A DNA stretch of 64,000 nt, from the NCBI GenBank assembly GCA_016706685.1, contig JADJJE010000004.1:62001-126000 (forward strand), given 5' to 3'. The DNA comes from Sandaracinaceae bacterium (GTDB taxonomy: Bacteria > Myxococcota_A > Polyangia > Polyangiales > Houyiibacteriaceae). The translations under genes and the position numbers were made by a program. The notes beneath the pieces are model-generated. The model was given only the letters and a program-made list of their open reading frames with translations, searched no databases and was not told the origin of the DNA. Of this stretch, positions 23,784 to 34,087 are shown piece after piece (position 1 is the first letter of the stretch; each line of letters begins with the position of its first letter).

Positions 23784-25535
23784 ATGGTGCCACGGCGCGT
23801 TGTGTTCCTCATGTCCGCATTGTCCTCGACTCACGCCACGTCTCCGCGCCGCCCACTCACAGGGCGCGCTCTCTCTAGCATCCTTCGCCGGGCCGGTCTC
23901 TGGCTGATGCTCGCATGCGTGGGCACGGGCTGCGGTGGGCAGGCCAGCGAAGACGCCACCGAAGAGACCAGCGGCTCCACCGAGACTGCCGCAGGCGATC
24001 CGACGGCAGCCGGGCAGGCCGACGCCGAAGACGGCGGCGCGGAAGACGGCGGAGCCGAGGACGGCGGCGCCACGGCAGGGACCACGCCCAAGCGCATCTT
24101 CGCGCAGCGCTTCGTGGTGGCCATTCGCGAGAGCCCGGCCGAGACGGCCACGCGCATCGGACGCATGCGCGCGGGCTCGGTGCTGAACGCCAAGACGGCG
24201 GCTCCCGTGGGCTTCACGGACTGCCCGGCGGGCTGGTACGAGCTCGAGACGGGCGGCTTCGTCTGCAACCGGCGCGAGGTCATCGCGTTCGACGGAGACC
24301 GCCTGCCCGAGGTGCGCTTCCGCCAGCCCCGCATGGCGGACCCGCTGCCCTACGAGTTCGGCTACATCCGCAGCGAGGTCCCGGTCTACCGGCGGCCGCC
24401 CACGGATGAAGAGGCCATGGAGCACGAGGGTTGGCGTCCGCCCGCGCCCGAAGGGGCCGAGGGCACCGAGGGCAACACCACCGCGCCGAGCGAGGGCGGC
24501 AGCGCCCAGGCCGCAGCGGAGCCCACTCCGGCCGCCGTGGAACCGCCCACGCCGGCTGCTCCCGTGGAGGCGACCCCCACCCCTCCGGTGGCGGTCGCCG
24601 AGGGCACCGAGGTGCTCCCCGAGGAAGAGCCCGAGCCCGTCACGCTGGACTCGCTGCGCGGCGAAGGCGTGGTGCACCACCGGGCCATGCGCGGCTTCTG
24701 GGTGAGCCTCGACCGCCGCATCCGCTCCGGCCCGCGCAGCTACTGGCGCACGCAGAGCTCGCTCTTCGTCCCCGCGCGCGCCATCACCACGCGCCCCGGC
24801 AGCACCTTCGCGGGCTTGGCGCTGGACGAGACCACCACCCTCCCGGTGGGCTTCATCTCGCGCCGCCAGGGCATCAACGCCGAGTCCATGGACGAGCGTG
24901 GCCGCCTGCGCCGCGCCCGCCGCATGTACCACCGGGACTCCTTCGCCATCGCGCGCGAAGAGACCGTGGGCAACCGCCTGTACTACGTCACCGCCGAGGG
25001 CCTCTACTACCGCGCGGACCAGGTCATGAAGGTAGACCGCATCGAGCGCGAAGCCCGCATCCCGGCTGGCGTGAAGTGGATCGAGGTCAACCTCGAGAAC
25101 CAGACCCTGGTGGCCTACGACGGCGATCGCCCCATGTACGTCACGCTCATCTCGTCCGGCCGTGTGAAGCGCCGCGGCGACGAAGACCACGACCACCACA
25201 CCCCGACAGGCGTCTTCCGCATTCGCGAGAAGCACATCACCAACACCATGGACGGCGACGGAACCGTGGTGGACGGCCCCTACAGCATCGAAGACGTGCC
25301 CTACGTCCAGTACTTCTGGCGCTCCTTCGCCTTCCACACGGCCTTCTGGCACGACAACTTCGGCCGCACCAAGAGCCACGGCTGCGTGAACATGTCGCCC
25401 GCCGACTCACGCTGGCTCTTCAACTGGACCACCCCTGGCCTCCCCGGCGGCTGGCACTCGGTCTGGGCCCCGGAGGGCGAAGCCGACACCGCGCCCACCT
25501 ACGTCTGGGTCCACGGCGAGACCCCGCTCGGCTGA
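23784..25535 (+). CDS. L,D-transpeptidase (YkuD domain) lipoprotein
   Basis: Forms 3-3 peptidoglycan cross-links or attaches proteins to peptidoglycan. The N-terminal signal (LWLMLACVGTGCGG) suggests secretion with a possible lipidated Cys. A Glu/Asp/Gly/Ala-rich stretch, an SH3-like region (about residues 100-160), a Pro/Ala linker (about 215-285) and the YkuD domain at the C-terminus follow. The catalytic site HDNFGRTKSHGCVNM has its nucleophile at Cys534; HTPTGVF is also present. ATG 23811 is an alternative start ten codons in. With 583 residues it is much longer than minimal transpeptidases because of the linkers. Confidence 0.9.
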   Translation: MVPRRVVFLMSALSSTHATSPRRPLTGRALSSILRRAGLWLMLACVGTGCGGQASEDATEETSGSTETAAGDPTAAGQADAEDGGAEDGGAEDGGATAGTTPKRIFAQRFVVAIRESPAETATRIGRMRAGSVLNAKTAAPVGFTDCPAGWYELETGGFVCNRREVIAFDGDRLPEVRFRQPRMADPLPYEFGYIRSEVPVYRRPPTDEEAMEHEGWRPPAPEGAEGTEGNTTAPSEGGSAQAAAEPTPAAVEPPTPAAPVEATPTPPVAVAEGTEVLPEEEPEPVTLDSLRGEGVVHHRAMRGFWVSLDRRIRSGPRSYWRTQSSLFVPARAITTRPGSTFAGLALDETTTLPVGFISRRQGINAESMDERGRLRRARRMYHRDSFAIAREETVGNRLYYVTAEGLYYRADQVMKVDRIEREARIPAGVKWIEVNLENQTLVAYDGDRPMYVTLISSGRVKRRGDEDHDHHTPTGVFRIREKHITNTMDGDGTVVDGPYSIEDVPYVQYFWRSFAFHTAFWHDNFGRTKSHGCVNMSPADSRWLFNWTTPGLPGGWHSVWAPEGEADTAPTYVWVHGETPLG

Positions 25536-25612
25536 GCAGCACCGCAGCCTCCACTGACAGAAAGTCCACGCACCACCAGAGGTCTGGCGTAGAGTCCCCC
25601 CAAGGTGACTCC

Positions 25613-26028
25613 ATGACGACTGGCACGGCTGCGCGCATCGACCGCGGAAACTTGGCGGACCACCTCCGCACCCTCGGCTACGAGCCCACCCCCATCGCCA
25701 ACGACACCTGGCGCGCCCACCTCAAGGCCGCCGGCCGCACCTTCCCCCTCTTGGTGCGCACCCACGAAGGCTACGTCACCTTCGCCATCGTCCCCCTCCT
25801 CAAGACCCCGAGGACGGCATCCACGCCGCCAAGCTCTACAACGAGCTCCTCCGCCTCAACCACGTCTTGATGTTCGCCAAATTCTCCATCGACGACGACC
25901 TCGACATCGTCCTCTCGGTCGAATACCCCCTCGGCCAGCTCGACCCCAGCGAAGTCGCCGACGCCCTCTCGGCGCTAGGCCACTACGCGGACCAGCACTT
26001 CACCGCCCTGACCCAGCTCCTGGCTTGA
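25613..26028 (+). pseudogene. YbjN-like / type III chaperone-fold protein gene, frameshifted
   Basis: The first 65 codons (MTTGTAARIDRGNLADHLRT ... VTFAIVPLLKT) continue sensibly only after a -1 shift at the CCCC run 25806-25809, into PEDGIHAAKLYNELLRLNHV and on to a TGA at 26026-26028. One extra C restores a continuous protein of about 138 residues. The restored sequence has the alpha/beta pattern of YbjN and secretion-chaperone-like domains (RLNHVLMFAKFSIDDDLDIV). Codon use is notably C-ending, but coding is clear on both sides of the break. The gene may well be intact in the organism. Confidence 0.75.
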
Positions 26029-26093
26029 TCGCGACGCGTCCAAGTCCCTTCCGGTGTTGAGCCCGCATTCGCGTCCGTGATAGCGTCGGCCTC

Positions 26094-26414
26094 ATGCAAG
26101 GACTGTGGAACTCACTCGCGGCAGCGATGTTGCCGCTCGCTCTCTTGATGTCGCTCACCGTCGATGGGGGATGCGCCACATCCTTCACCGGTTCCGCTCG
26201 CGTCGAAGGCGGCGCCGCCACCTGCCGACAGAAGTGTGAGGCAGACGGCCTCTACTTCGCAGGCATGGTTCACATGGGCGAGTACACCAACGGCTGCATC
26301 TGCTCCGTGGATTCGGGAGCCGCGGCGGTCCAGAAGGCAGTAGGCGGTGCCGCTGCCGCCGCCGTCGGGGTCGTCCTCCAGATGCGGGCAGGCCAACAAA
26401 GCGCTTCGCACTGA
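26094..26414 (+). CDS. Small Cys-rich lipoprotein (106 aa)
   Basis: The N-terminal hydrophobic stretch (LAAAMLPLALLMSLTVDGGC) looks like a signal with the first Cys (residue 27) as a possible lipidation site, although DGGC is not an ideal lipobox. Four more cysteines follow in CRQKC and CIC (residues 44-70), perhaps two disulfides in the periplasm. An Ala-rich segment near the C-terminus (VGGAAAAAVGVVLQM) could be membrane-associated. No family recognised. It is the last gene before the repeat copy E region. Confidence 0.6.
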   Translation: MQGLWNSLAAAMLPLALLMSLTVDGGCATSFTGSARVEGGAATCRQKCEADGLYFAGMVHMGEYTNGCICSVDSGAAAVQKAVGGAAAAAVGVVLQMRAGQQSASH

Positions 26415-26566
26415 GCCCTGCGGCCAGCGAGTAGCCCTAGCGCGCCCCAGCCAGCCCACGTGAGCCCAGTCGAGCCCCCACGGCCACCCCCCTCCGCCAC
26501 GCGGAGGAGGCCGCCACGCCCGACGGGAGCCACCGGCCAGCCCACCGCGGGTCCAGGCCCTACAAG

Positions 26567-26714
26567 GGCCGGGGCGGGGCGGGGGTCAGCAAGGGCGTGG
26601 GGAGGACCCCCAAAAGCAAACGCAGCGCGCAGCGCGAAGTGCCGCTTTTAGGGAGGACCCGACAGGACGCGCCAGCGCGTCCGTGCCCGCCGCGACCCCC
26701 GCCCCGCCCCGGCC
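26567..26714 (+). repeat. Structured palindromic repeat, copy E
   Basis: 148 bp bounded by a perfect 21-bp inverted repeat (26567-26587 with 26694-26714; GGCCGGGGCGGGG...). The inner stem is AAAAGC/GCTTTT around AAACGCAGCGC, as in the other copies. The side hairpin is extended to GGACGCG-CCAG-CGCGTCC (26665-26682). It is the only unpaired copy and the most diverged in its arms, yet the best base-paired. Confidence 0.88.
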
Positions 26715-26762
26715 GATCGATCCCGCAAGCGCCCGGTGGACCCAGCCGACCCAAGGAGGAGG

Positions 26763-26791
26763 TTGCGCGGCCCCCACCACAGTGGTACTTT
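26763..26791 (+). promoter_or_regulatory. Probable sigma-70 promoter of the rimP-nusA-infB operon
   Basis: TTGCGC (26763-26768), 17 bases, TACTTT (26786-26791). It resembles the rpoZ promoter (TTGCGG-17-TACCTT) in both boxes and spacing. It lies about 100 bases before rimP and upstream of a terminator-like hairpin. Confidence 0.5.
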
Positions 26792-26817
26792 CCGGCCGCC
26801 ATTGTAAGAATCCTTGC

Positions 26818-26845
26818 AAGGGTGGACTCCCGGGTCCGCCCTTTT
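26818..26845 (+). terminator. Intrinsic terminator-like hairpin in the rimP leader
   Basis: AAGGGTGGAC (26818-26827) pairs with GTCCGCCCTT (26834-26843) around a six-base loop and is followed by TT to make a TTTT tract. It lies downstream of the promoter and 47 bases before rimP, so it can only act as an attenuator for transcripts from that promoter, or stop read-through from upstream. Confidence 0.6.
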
Positions 26846-26892
26846 CGCATTTCTGGGGGTTCTTCGGTGCCGGTCTCGATCGGCAGTCCACC

Positions 26893-27405
26893 ATGTCCAA
26901 ACGCACCGACGCACTCATCACCACGCTCGAAGCCATCATCGAGCCGGTCTGCCTGGCCCACGGGGTAGAGCTGGTCGAGGTGCGCCATGTGCCCCAGAAG
27001 TCGGCCTCGGTGATTCGCATCACCATCGACCGCGCGCGCGCCGACGGCAAAGACGGCAGCGACATCACGCTGACCGACTGCACCGACGTGAGCCGCGACG
27101 TGTCGGCGGCCATGGACGTGCACGAAGAGGCCATGCCGCCGATGTACCACCTCGAGGTGAGCTCGCCCGGCATCGAGCGGCCGCTGGTCAAGCCCGCCGA
27201 CTTCGAGCGCTTCGCCGGTCGCGAGGTCGCGCTGCGCACGCTGGTGCCGTTCGGGCCCACCAAGCAGCGCAAGTTCCAGGGAGTCCTCCGCGGTCTGGTC
27301 CGCGCCGAGGGCGAAGAAGAGTTCGTTGAGTTGAACGTGAGCGGGGCGGATGTGCGCATCCCCTTCGAGTCCATCACCCAAGCCAACCTTGTGTATCGGT
27401 TCTGA
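26893..27405 (+). CDS. rimP: Ribosome maturation factor RimP
   Basis: Helps 30S subunit assembly. ATG 26893 gives 170 residues: an N-terminal alpha/beta domain (IIEPVCLAHGVELVEVRHV, VIRITIDR), the conserved DCTDVSRDVSAAMD and YHLEVSSPGIERPL, and a C-terminal SH3-like domain (GREVALRTLVPF, IPFESITQANLVYRF). An upstream open frame to 26683 crosses the leader hairpin and is not used. It is the first gene of the classical operon; nusA follows after 26 bases. Confidence 0.94.
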   Translation: MSKRTDALITTLEAIIEPVCLAHGVELVEVRHVPQKSASVIRITIDRARADGKDGSDITLTDCTDVSRDVSAAMDVHEEAMPPMYHLEVSSPGIERPLVKPADFERFAGREVALRTLVPFGPTKQRKFQGVLRGLVRAEGEEEFVELNVSGADVRIPFESITQANLVYRF

Positions 27406-27431
27406 GCCGCGCGTCGGCAGCAGGGAATGTC

Positions 27432-29144
<1,713 letters not shown>

Positions 29145-29165
29145 CCTCGAGGCGACGCGGTATCC

Positions 29166-29777
29166 ATGAACGCCCAGGAAGCGAACGAGGAACCCGAGAC
29201 GCACCCCGAAAGGATGTGCGTGGGCTGCCGGCAGAAGGCCGAGCGGCAGGACCTCGTGCGCTTCGCGTTGGGTCCCACCCCTCCATACGTTGCCCCTGAT
29301 CCGGGACGGCGGCTGGGCGGGAAGGGGGCCTCGGTGCACCCGACGCGGGCTTGCCTCGAGCGGGCCATCGCTCGGGGTGGCTTTGCCCGGGCGGCCAAGC
29401 AGCCGGTCCACCTGAACCTCGACGCGATCGTGGCCGCCCTGGTGGCGTTCGAGCAGCGTCGTGCCAGCAGCCTCCTGATGGCCGCGTATCGCAGTCGCAA
29501 GCTCGTTCTGGGCACGGATGCCGTGCGGGAAGCGATGCGCGCGGGTGGCATCCCGTTGCTGGTCGTGGCACACGACGCCGCAGGACGAAGGTTCGAGATT
29601 GAGAAAGCCGCGGAGCGCTTGGGCACCGCGTGTGTGGTGTTCGGCGACAAGGCAGCGCTCGGCGCGTTGCTTCGCAAGGATGAGGTCGGTGTGCTCGCCC
29701 TCCTCGACGCTGGAGTAGCTGCTGAGTTTGCTCAGGCGGCTGCGAGAATACGGGCACTTAGAGAGGACGAAGGTTAG
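29166..29777 (+). CDS. YlxR (DUF448) - L7Ae-like fusion RNA-binding protein
   Basis: The N-terminal 90 residues are YlxR: ERMCVGCRQKAERQDLVRFA and the GRGA-type loop GGKGASVHPTRACLERAI. The C-terminal 100 residues look like an L7Ae/YlxQ domain (ASSLLMAAYRSRKLVLGTDAVREAM, PLLVVAHDAAGRR, CVVFGDKAALGALLRKDEVGVLALLD). In Firmicutes these are two adjacent genes (ylxR and ylxQ) in the same place between nusA and infB; here they are one protein of 203 residues. The stop codon shares a base with the infB start. Confidence 0.88.
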   Translation: MNAQEANEEPETHPERMCVGCRQKAERQDLVRFALGPTPPYVAPDPGRRLGGKGASVHPTRACLERAIARGGFARAAKQPVHLNLDAIVAALVAFEQRRASSLLMAAYRSRKLVLGTDAVREAMRAGGIPLLVVAHDAAGRRFEIEKAAERLGTACVVFGDKAALGALLRKDEVGVLALLDAGVAAEFAQAAARIRALREDEG

Positions 29778-32566
29778 TGCGAGTCTACGAAGTGGCGCGA
29801 GAGCTCGGGATCGAGAACAAGGAGCTCATGCGGCGGATCTCGACGCTGGGGATCCCCGTGAGCAATCACATGAGCGTCCTCGAGCAGTTCCAGATCGAGC
29901 AAATCCGTCGCGCAATCGACAAGGAAAACGCCGGGAACGTGGTCGAGGAGCGAATTCGCCCCACCGTGGTTCGCCGTACGCGCAAGAAGGAAGCTGGGGC
30001 TGACGAGGCGCCCGCTGCCACGCCGCCACAGGTCGAGGAGCGCATCGCCCGCCCTGCCGTCCCGATGGCCAGCGAGCCCCGTCCTGCCGCAGCCGTCGTG
30101 AAGCAGGCCCCGCGCGCCGAGGCCGCCCCTGCGCCGCGTGTGGAGGCCGAGCCCACCCGCGCCGAGGCCAAGGCACCCGAGAGCGTGCCCGTCGCCAGCA
30201 CCCCGAGCCGTGATCCCGAGGAAAACGAGGCGCCGGTGCGCCGCGCCGAAGCCAGCCCCGTGGCGGCACCTCGCGCCGAAAGCCAGCCGGAAGAGGCGCC
30301 TCGTGCGCCGCGCCCGAGCGATCAGCGTGGCCCCAGCCAGCCCGTGCGCCGGCCTGTGGCGTCCGAGTCGGACGACGCCCCCGCCCGCGTGGTGCCTCGC
30401 TCCGAGCTGCGCGCCGAGAGCGAGACGGTCGCCGTGAAGGTGCCCGCGCCCACCCAGGAAGAGCTCGAGGGCATGAGCGACGATCGCTCGTCCGTGGCTC
30501 CGTCCAGCACGTCCGAGCGCTTCGCGCACACCCACCTTCCGCCGGGCGTCACGCGTCGTGGCAACACCGTGGCCACCAGCTCGCTCACCGTCTCCGACGA
30601 GAAGCGCCGCAAGATCGTCGCGCAGCACCAGCAGCAGCAGACCCAGACGCGTCGTAAGATCGTCAACCGCTCCAGCATCGGTCCGGCCGGTCGTCCGCCG
30701 GCTCGCCCCGCTCGTCGTCCGAAGCCGGGCGCGCCCGGAACGGTCAAGCGGCTGCGCCCGCTCGAGACCTCGTTGCCCGGCGCCCAGAAGCGCATCATCC
30801 GCATCGAGGACCAGATCCAGCTGCAGACGCTGGCTCAGCGCATGAGCCTCAAGGCCACGGATGTGCTCATGGAGCTCATCCAGCAGGGCGTCACCAACGT
30901 GCACATCAACAGCACGCTGGACGCGGACACCGCCACGCTGCTGGCGTCGGTGTTCAACTACGAGGTCGAGAACGTTGCCCGCACCGAGGACGAGATCGTC
31001 GGCGATGCGCGTGGTGACTTCGAGAACCTCGAGTCGGACCGGGCCCTGCGTGCCCCCGTCGTGACCGTCATGGGCCACGTCGACCACGGCAAGACCTCGC
31101 TGCTGGACAAGATCCGCAATGAGACGGTGGCCGCGGGCGAGGCCGGCGGCATCACGCAGCACATCGGTGCCTACCGCGTGGAGGTCATGCTGGAAGGCGA
31201 GGCCCGCAGCATCGTGTTCCTGGACACGCCGGGCCACGAGGCGTTCACCGCCATGCGCGCTCGCGGCGCAGACGCCACCGACGTCGTCATCCTCGTGGTG
31301 GCGGCCGACGACGGCATCATGCCGCAGACGCGTGAGGCCATCACCCACGCCAAGCAGGCGAAGGTGCCCATCGTGGTGGCGCTCAACAAGTGCGACCGCG
31401 AAGACGCCCAGCCCGAGCGCGTGAAGCACGAGCTCGCCTCGCTCGGCTTGCAGCCGGAAGAGTGGGGCGGCGAGACCATCTTCGTGGAGACCAGCGCGCA
31501 CACGGGCCTCGGCATCGAGCGCCTGCTGCAGTCCGTGCTGCTCCAAGCCGAGCTCTTGGACCTCCAGGCCAACGTGAACATCCCCGCCGAGGGCGTGGTG
31601 CTCGAGGCCAAGCTCGACCGCGGTCGCGGTCCGGTGGCCAACGTGCTGGTGCGCGACGGAACGCTGAAGCCGGGTGACTACGTGGTCGCGGGTCAGGCCT
31701 GGGGCCGCGTCCGCGCCATGATGGACGACCGCGGGCGCATCGTGAAGGTCGCTGGTCCGGCGACGCCCGTCGAAATCCTGGGTCTTCAGGACCTGCCCTC
31801 CGCTGGCGACATGATCTACCAGGTCAAGAACCAGAAGAAGGCTCAAGAGGTCGCGGAGTCGTACAAGAAGGCCGGCGGCAAGCCCATCCAGGCCCAGATG
31901 TCCGGCGCGCGCGGGCTCGAAGAGTTCCAGAAGATGATGAACAGCGGCGACGTCGAGGAGCTGCGCTTGGTCTTGAAGGCCGACGTGCAGGGCTCGCTCG
32001 AGGCGCTCAAGAAGTCGCTGTTGGCGCTCACGACCGACAAGGTCAAGGTCAACATCATCCTGAGCGGCGTCGGTGGCATCACCGAGAACGACATCATGCT
32101 GGCGGCCGGTGGCAACGCCATGGTCATCGGCTTCAACGTGCGGCCGCAGGGCAAGGGCACGGCCATCGCCAAGAAAGAGCGCGTGGACGTCCGCAACTAC
32201 TCCATCATCTACGAGGCGCTCGATGACGTGCGCGCGGCGATGCGGAAGCTGCTGGCGCCCAACTACATCGAGAAGGAACTCGGCAAGGCGCAGGTCCGAA
32301 TGGTGTTCACCATTCCGAAGGCCGGCACCATCGCAGGCTCCATGGTCTTGGACGGCAAGATCCTGCGCACCGGCAAGGCGCGCGTGGTCCGGGCTGGCGA
32401 GGTCCTCTTCCGCGGCGACGTGGCCTCTCTCCGTCGCCACAAGGACGACGTGAAGGAGGTCGGCACCGGCTTCGAGTGCGGTATCGGCCTGGCCGGCTTC
32501 AACGAGATGCAAGAGGGCGACATCATCGAGGCCTACGAGCTCGTGCAGATCGAGGCGACGCTCTAG
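29777..32566 (+). CDS. infB: Translation initiation factor IF-2
   Basis: GTPase that brings initiator tRNA to the 30S subunit. GTG 29777 overlaps the previous stop (TAGTG). Of 929 residues, the first 52 form an IF2_N helix bundle (VYEVARELGIENKELMRRI). A long Pro/Ala/Glu/Arg-rich linker runs to about 335, a second IF2_N follows (LQTLAQRMSLKATDVLMELI), and the G domain begins at about 430 (GHVDHGKTSLLDKIR, DTPGHEAFTAMRARG, NKCDRE). Domains II-IV follow to YELVQIEATL. A long disordered linker is usual in Myxococcota IF-2. Confidence 0.97.
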   Translation: MRVYEVARELGIENKELMRRISTLGIPVSNHMSVLEQFQIEQIRRAIDKENAGNVVEERIRPTVVRRTRKKEAGADEAPAATPPQVEERIARPAVPMASEPRPAAAVVKQAPRAEAAPAPRVEAEPTRAEAKAPESVPVASTPSRDPEENEAPVRRAEASPVAAPRAESQPEEAPRAPRPSDQRGPSQPVRRPVASESDDAPARVVPRSELRAESETVAVKVPAPTQEELEGMSDDRSSVAPSSTSERFAHTHLPPGVTRRGNTVATSSLTVSDEKRRKIVAQHQQQQTQTRRKIVNRSSIGPAGRPPARPARRPKPGAPGTVKRLRPLETSLPGAQKRIIRIEDQIQLQTLAQRMSLKATDVLMELIQQGVTNVHINSTLDADTATLLASVFNYEVENVARTEDEIVGDARGDFENLESDRALRAPVVTVMGHVDHGKTSLLDKIRNETVAAGEAGGITQHIGAYRVEVMLEGEARSIVFLDTPGHEAFTAMRARGADATDVVILVVAADDGIMPQTREAITHAKQAKVPIVVALNKCDREDAQPERVKHELASLGLQPEEWGGETIFVETSAHTGLGIERLLQSVLLQAELLDLQANVNIPAEGVVLEAKLDRGRGPVANVLVRDGTLKPGDYVVAGQAWGRVRAMMDDRGRIVKVAGPATPVEILGLQDLPSAGDMIYQVKNQKKAQEVAESYKKAGGKPIQAQMSGARGLEEFQKMMNSGDVEELRLVLKADVQGSLEALKKSLLALTTDKVKVNIILSGVGGITENDIMLAAGGNAMVIGFNVRPQGKGTAIAKKERVDVRNYSIIYEALDDVRAAMRKLLAPNYIEKELGKAQVRMVFTIPKAGTIAGSMVLDGKILRTGKARVVRAGEVLFRGDVASLRRHKDDVKEVGTGFECGIGLAGFNEMQEGDIIEAYELVQIEATL

Positions 32567-32624
32567 GGCGCCGGTCCTCGCCTTTGCATCTCTGCCCGTC
32601 AGGGCACACCCTTGAGAGACGGCG

Positions 32625-33071
32625 ATGCCACGATCAGAGCAGAAACGCAGCGTTCGCGTGGCAGAGCGCGTCCGGGCCGAGGTGATGGAGCTGCTCCTGC
32701 GCGGCGCCATCCGCGATCCGCGCGTGAAGGATGTGCTGGTGTCGGAGGTGCGCGTCACCGACGACCTCGGGCACGCCCGCGTCTACGTGCGCACGCTCCA
32801 ACCCTCCGACGAGAAGCGGCGCGTGGAGGTGGTCAAGGGCCTCGATCACGCGGCCGGCTTCATCCGCCGCGAGGTGGGCGCCAAGCTGGGGCTGCGGTAC
32901 ACGCCGGCGTTCCAGTTCTTCTGGGACTCCGTCATGGACTCGGCCCTGCAGATCGAGAGCGTGCTCGCCGAGATCCGGGCCGACTCCGAGGTGGCCGAGG
33001 CTGCGGCAGCCGCCGAGGGTGAGGCCGGCGCAGGCGCGCAGCTGCCTAACACCGTCGAGGACGAGCCGTGA
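32625..33071 (+). CDS. rbfA: 30S ribosome-binding factor RbfA
   Basis: Cold-shock and 30S maturation factor with a KH-like fold: RSVRVAERVRAEVMELLLRG, DPRVKDVLVSEVRVTDDLGHARVYVR and LGLRYTPAFQFFWDSVMDSALQIESVL. Residues 1-118 match the family. The last 30 residues are an Ala/Glu-rich tail. Start ATG 32625; the stop overlaps the next gene's GTG by four bases. Confidence 0.95.
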   Translation: MPRSEQKRSVRVAERVRAEVMELLLRGAIRDPRVKDVLVSEVRVTDDLGHARVYVRTLQPSDEKRRVEVVKGLDHAAGFIRREVGAKLGLRYTPAFQFFWDSVMDSALQIESVLAEIRADSEVAEAAAAAEGEAGAGAQLPNTVEDEP

Positions 33072-34054
33072 AGGGCATCGACGAGGCGGTGCGTATGGTC
33101 CAGGAAGGCCAGCGCTTCCTCGTTGCGTGTCATCGCCGCCCCGACGCCGACGCGTTCGGCAGCGCGCTGGGCTTTGCCGCCGTGCTCCAGGAGCTGGGCA
33201 AGGACGCCACGCTGTATGTGCCGGACGAGCTGTCGCTGCCGCTGCACTACCTGGCGGACTGCATGCCGCGCGTGCGCGAGCTGCCTGCCGGCGCGCGCTT
33301 CGACTCCACTTGGGTGATGGACACCGCGGCCAAGTCGCTGTTGCCGGACGGGCTGCCGGGGCACGAGGTGCGCGGGCCGCTCATCATCGTGGACCACCAC
33401 GCTGCGCACGATGACGTGGGCGACCTCAAGCTGCGCGACACGGAGGCTTGCTCCACGGGCGAAGTCATCGCCACGCTGGCCCGTGAGCTGGGGGTCTGGC
33501 CGCTCCCGCGCGCCGCCGCCACGCCGCTCTACGCTGCCATCGTGGCGGACACGGGTGGCTTCCGCTATCCGGCCACCAAGCCCAAGACGCTGCGCCTGGG
33601 GGCCGACCTGCTGGAGGCCGGCGCCGACCCGTGGGAAGCCGCGTACGAGCTCTTCGAAGGCTGGGAGCAGCCGCGCATGAAGCTGCTGGCGTCCATCTTG
33701 GACACGCTCGTGGTGTCCGACTGCGGGCGTCTCGCCATGCTGCGCGTCACGCGCAAGATGCTGGCCGACGTGGGCGCCAACGACGACATGGTGGAGGGCA
33801 TGGTCAACTACGGGCGCATGCTTCGCGGGGTCGAGATCGCGGCGCTGCTGTGGGAGTGGCCTGGGGACAACGGCGCCCTCGACACCAAGATCAGCCTGCG
33901 CTCGCGCGGCACCGCGGACATCAGCCTCATCGCCGTGGCCCTCGGCGGCGGCGGCCACCGTAACGCCGCGGGCGCGCAGTGCAGCGAAGACCTCGACACC
34001 GTGGCCGTGCGCATCCGCCGTGAGGCGCTCGCCATCTTGGGGCCAGCGTGCTGA
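33068..34054 (+). CDS. DHH-family phosphoesterase, NrnA-like (oligoribonuclease / pAp phosphatase)
   Basis: Expected to degrade nanoRNA and dephosphorylate pAp. Motifs: CHRRPDADAFGSALG (motif I), WVMDTAA, IIVDHHAAHDD (DHH, near residue 107), IVADTGGFRY, and the DHHA1 substrate loop GGGGHRNAAG near the C-terminus. The 328 residues are normal. GTG start inside the rbfA stop (GTGA). The place between rbfA and truB is the standard one for this gene. All metal-binding Asp/His motifs are present. Confidence 0.93.
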   Translation: MKGIDEAVRMVQEGQRFLVACHRRPDADAFGSALGFAAVLQELGKDATLYVPDELSLPLHYLADCMPRVRELPAGARFDSTWVMDTAAKSLLPDGLPGHEVRGPLIIVDHHAAHDDVGDLKLRDTEACSTGEVIATLARELGVWPLPRAAATPLYAAIVADTGGFRYPATKPKTLRLGADLLEAGADPWEAAYELFEGWEQPRMKLLASILDTLVVSDCGRLAMLRVTRKMLADVGANDDMVEGMVNYGRMLRGVEIAALLWEWPGDNGALDTKISLRSRGTADISLIAVALGGGGHRNAAGAQCSEDLDTVAVRIRREALAILGPAC

Positions 34055-34087
34055 CGCGCTCTGGTCGAGCGAGCTGAAGGGACACCC

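Larger units (their letters stand above)
26415..26892. other. Intergenic region: repeat copy E, promoter and leader of the rimP-nusA operon
   Basis: No gene supported. From left to right: a CCTCCGC/GCGGAGG hairpin (26491-26507), a GTGAGCCCAGTCGAG motif (26460-26474) related to the spacer of the 44.8 kb repeat pair, repeat copy E (26567-26714), a sigma-70-like promoter (26763-26791), and an intrinsic-terminator-like hairpin (26818-26845) before rimP. Confidence 0.65.
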
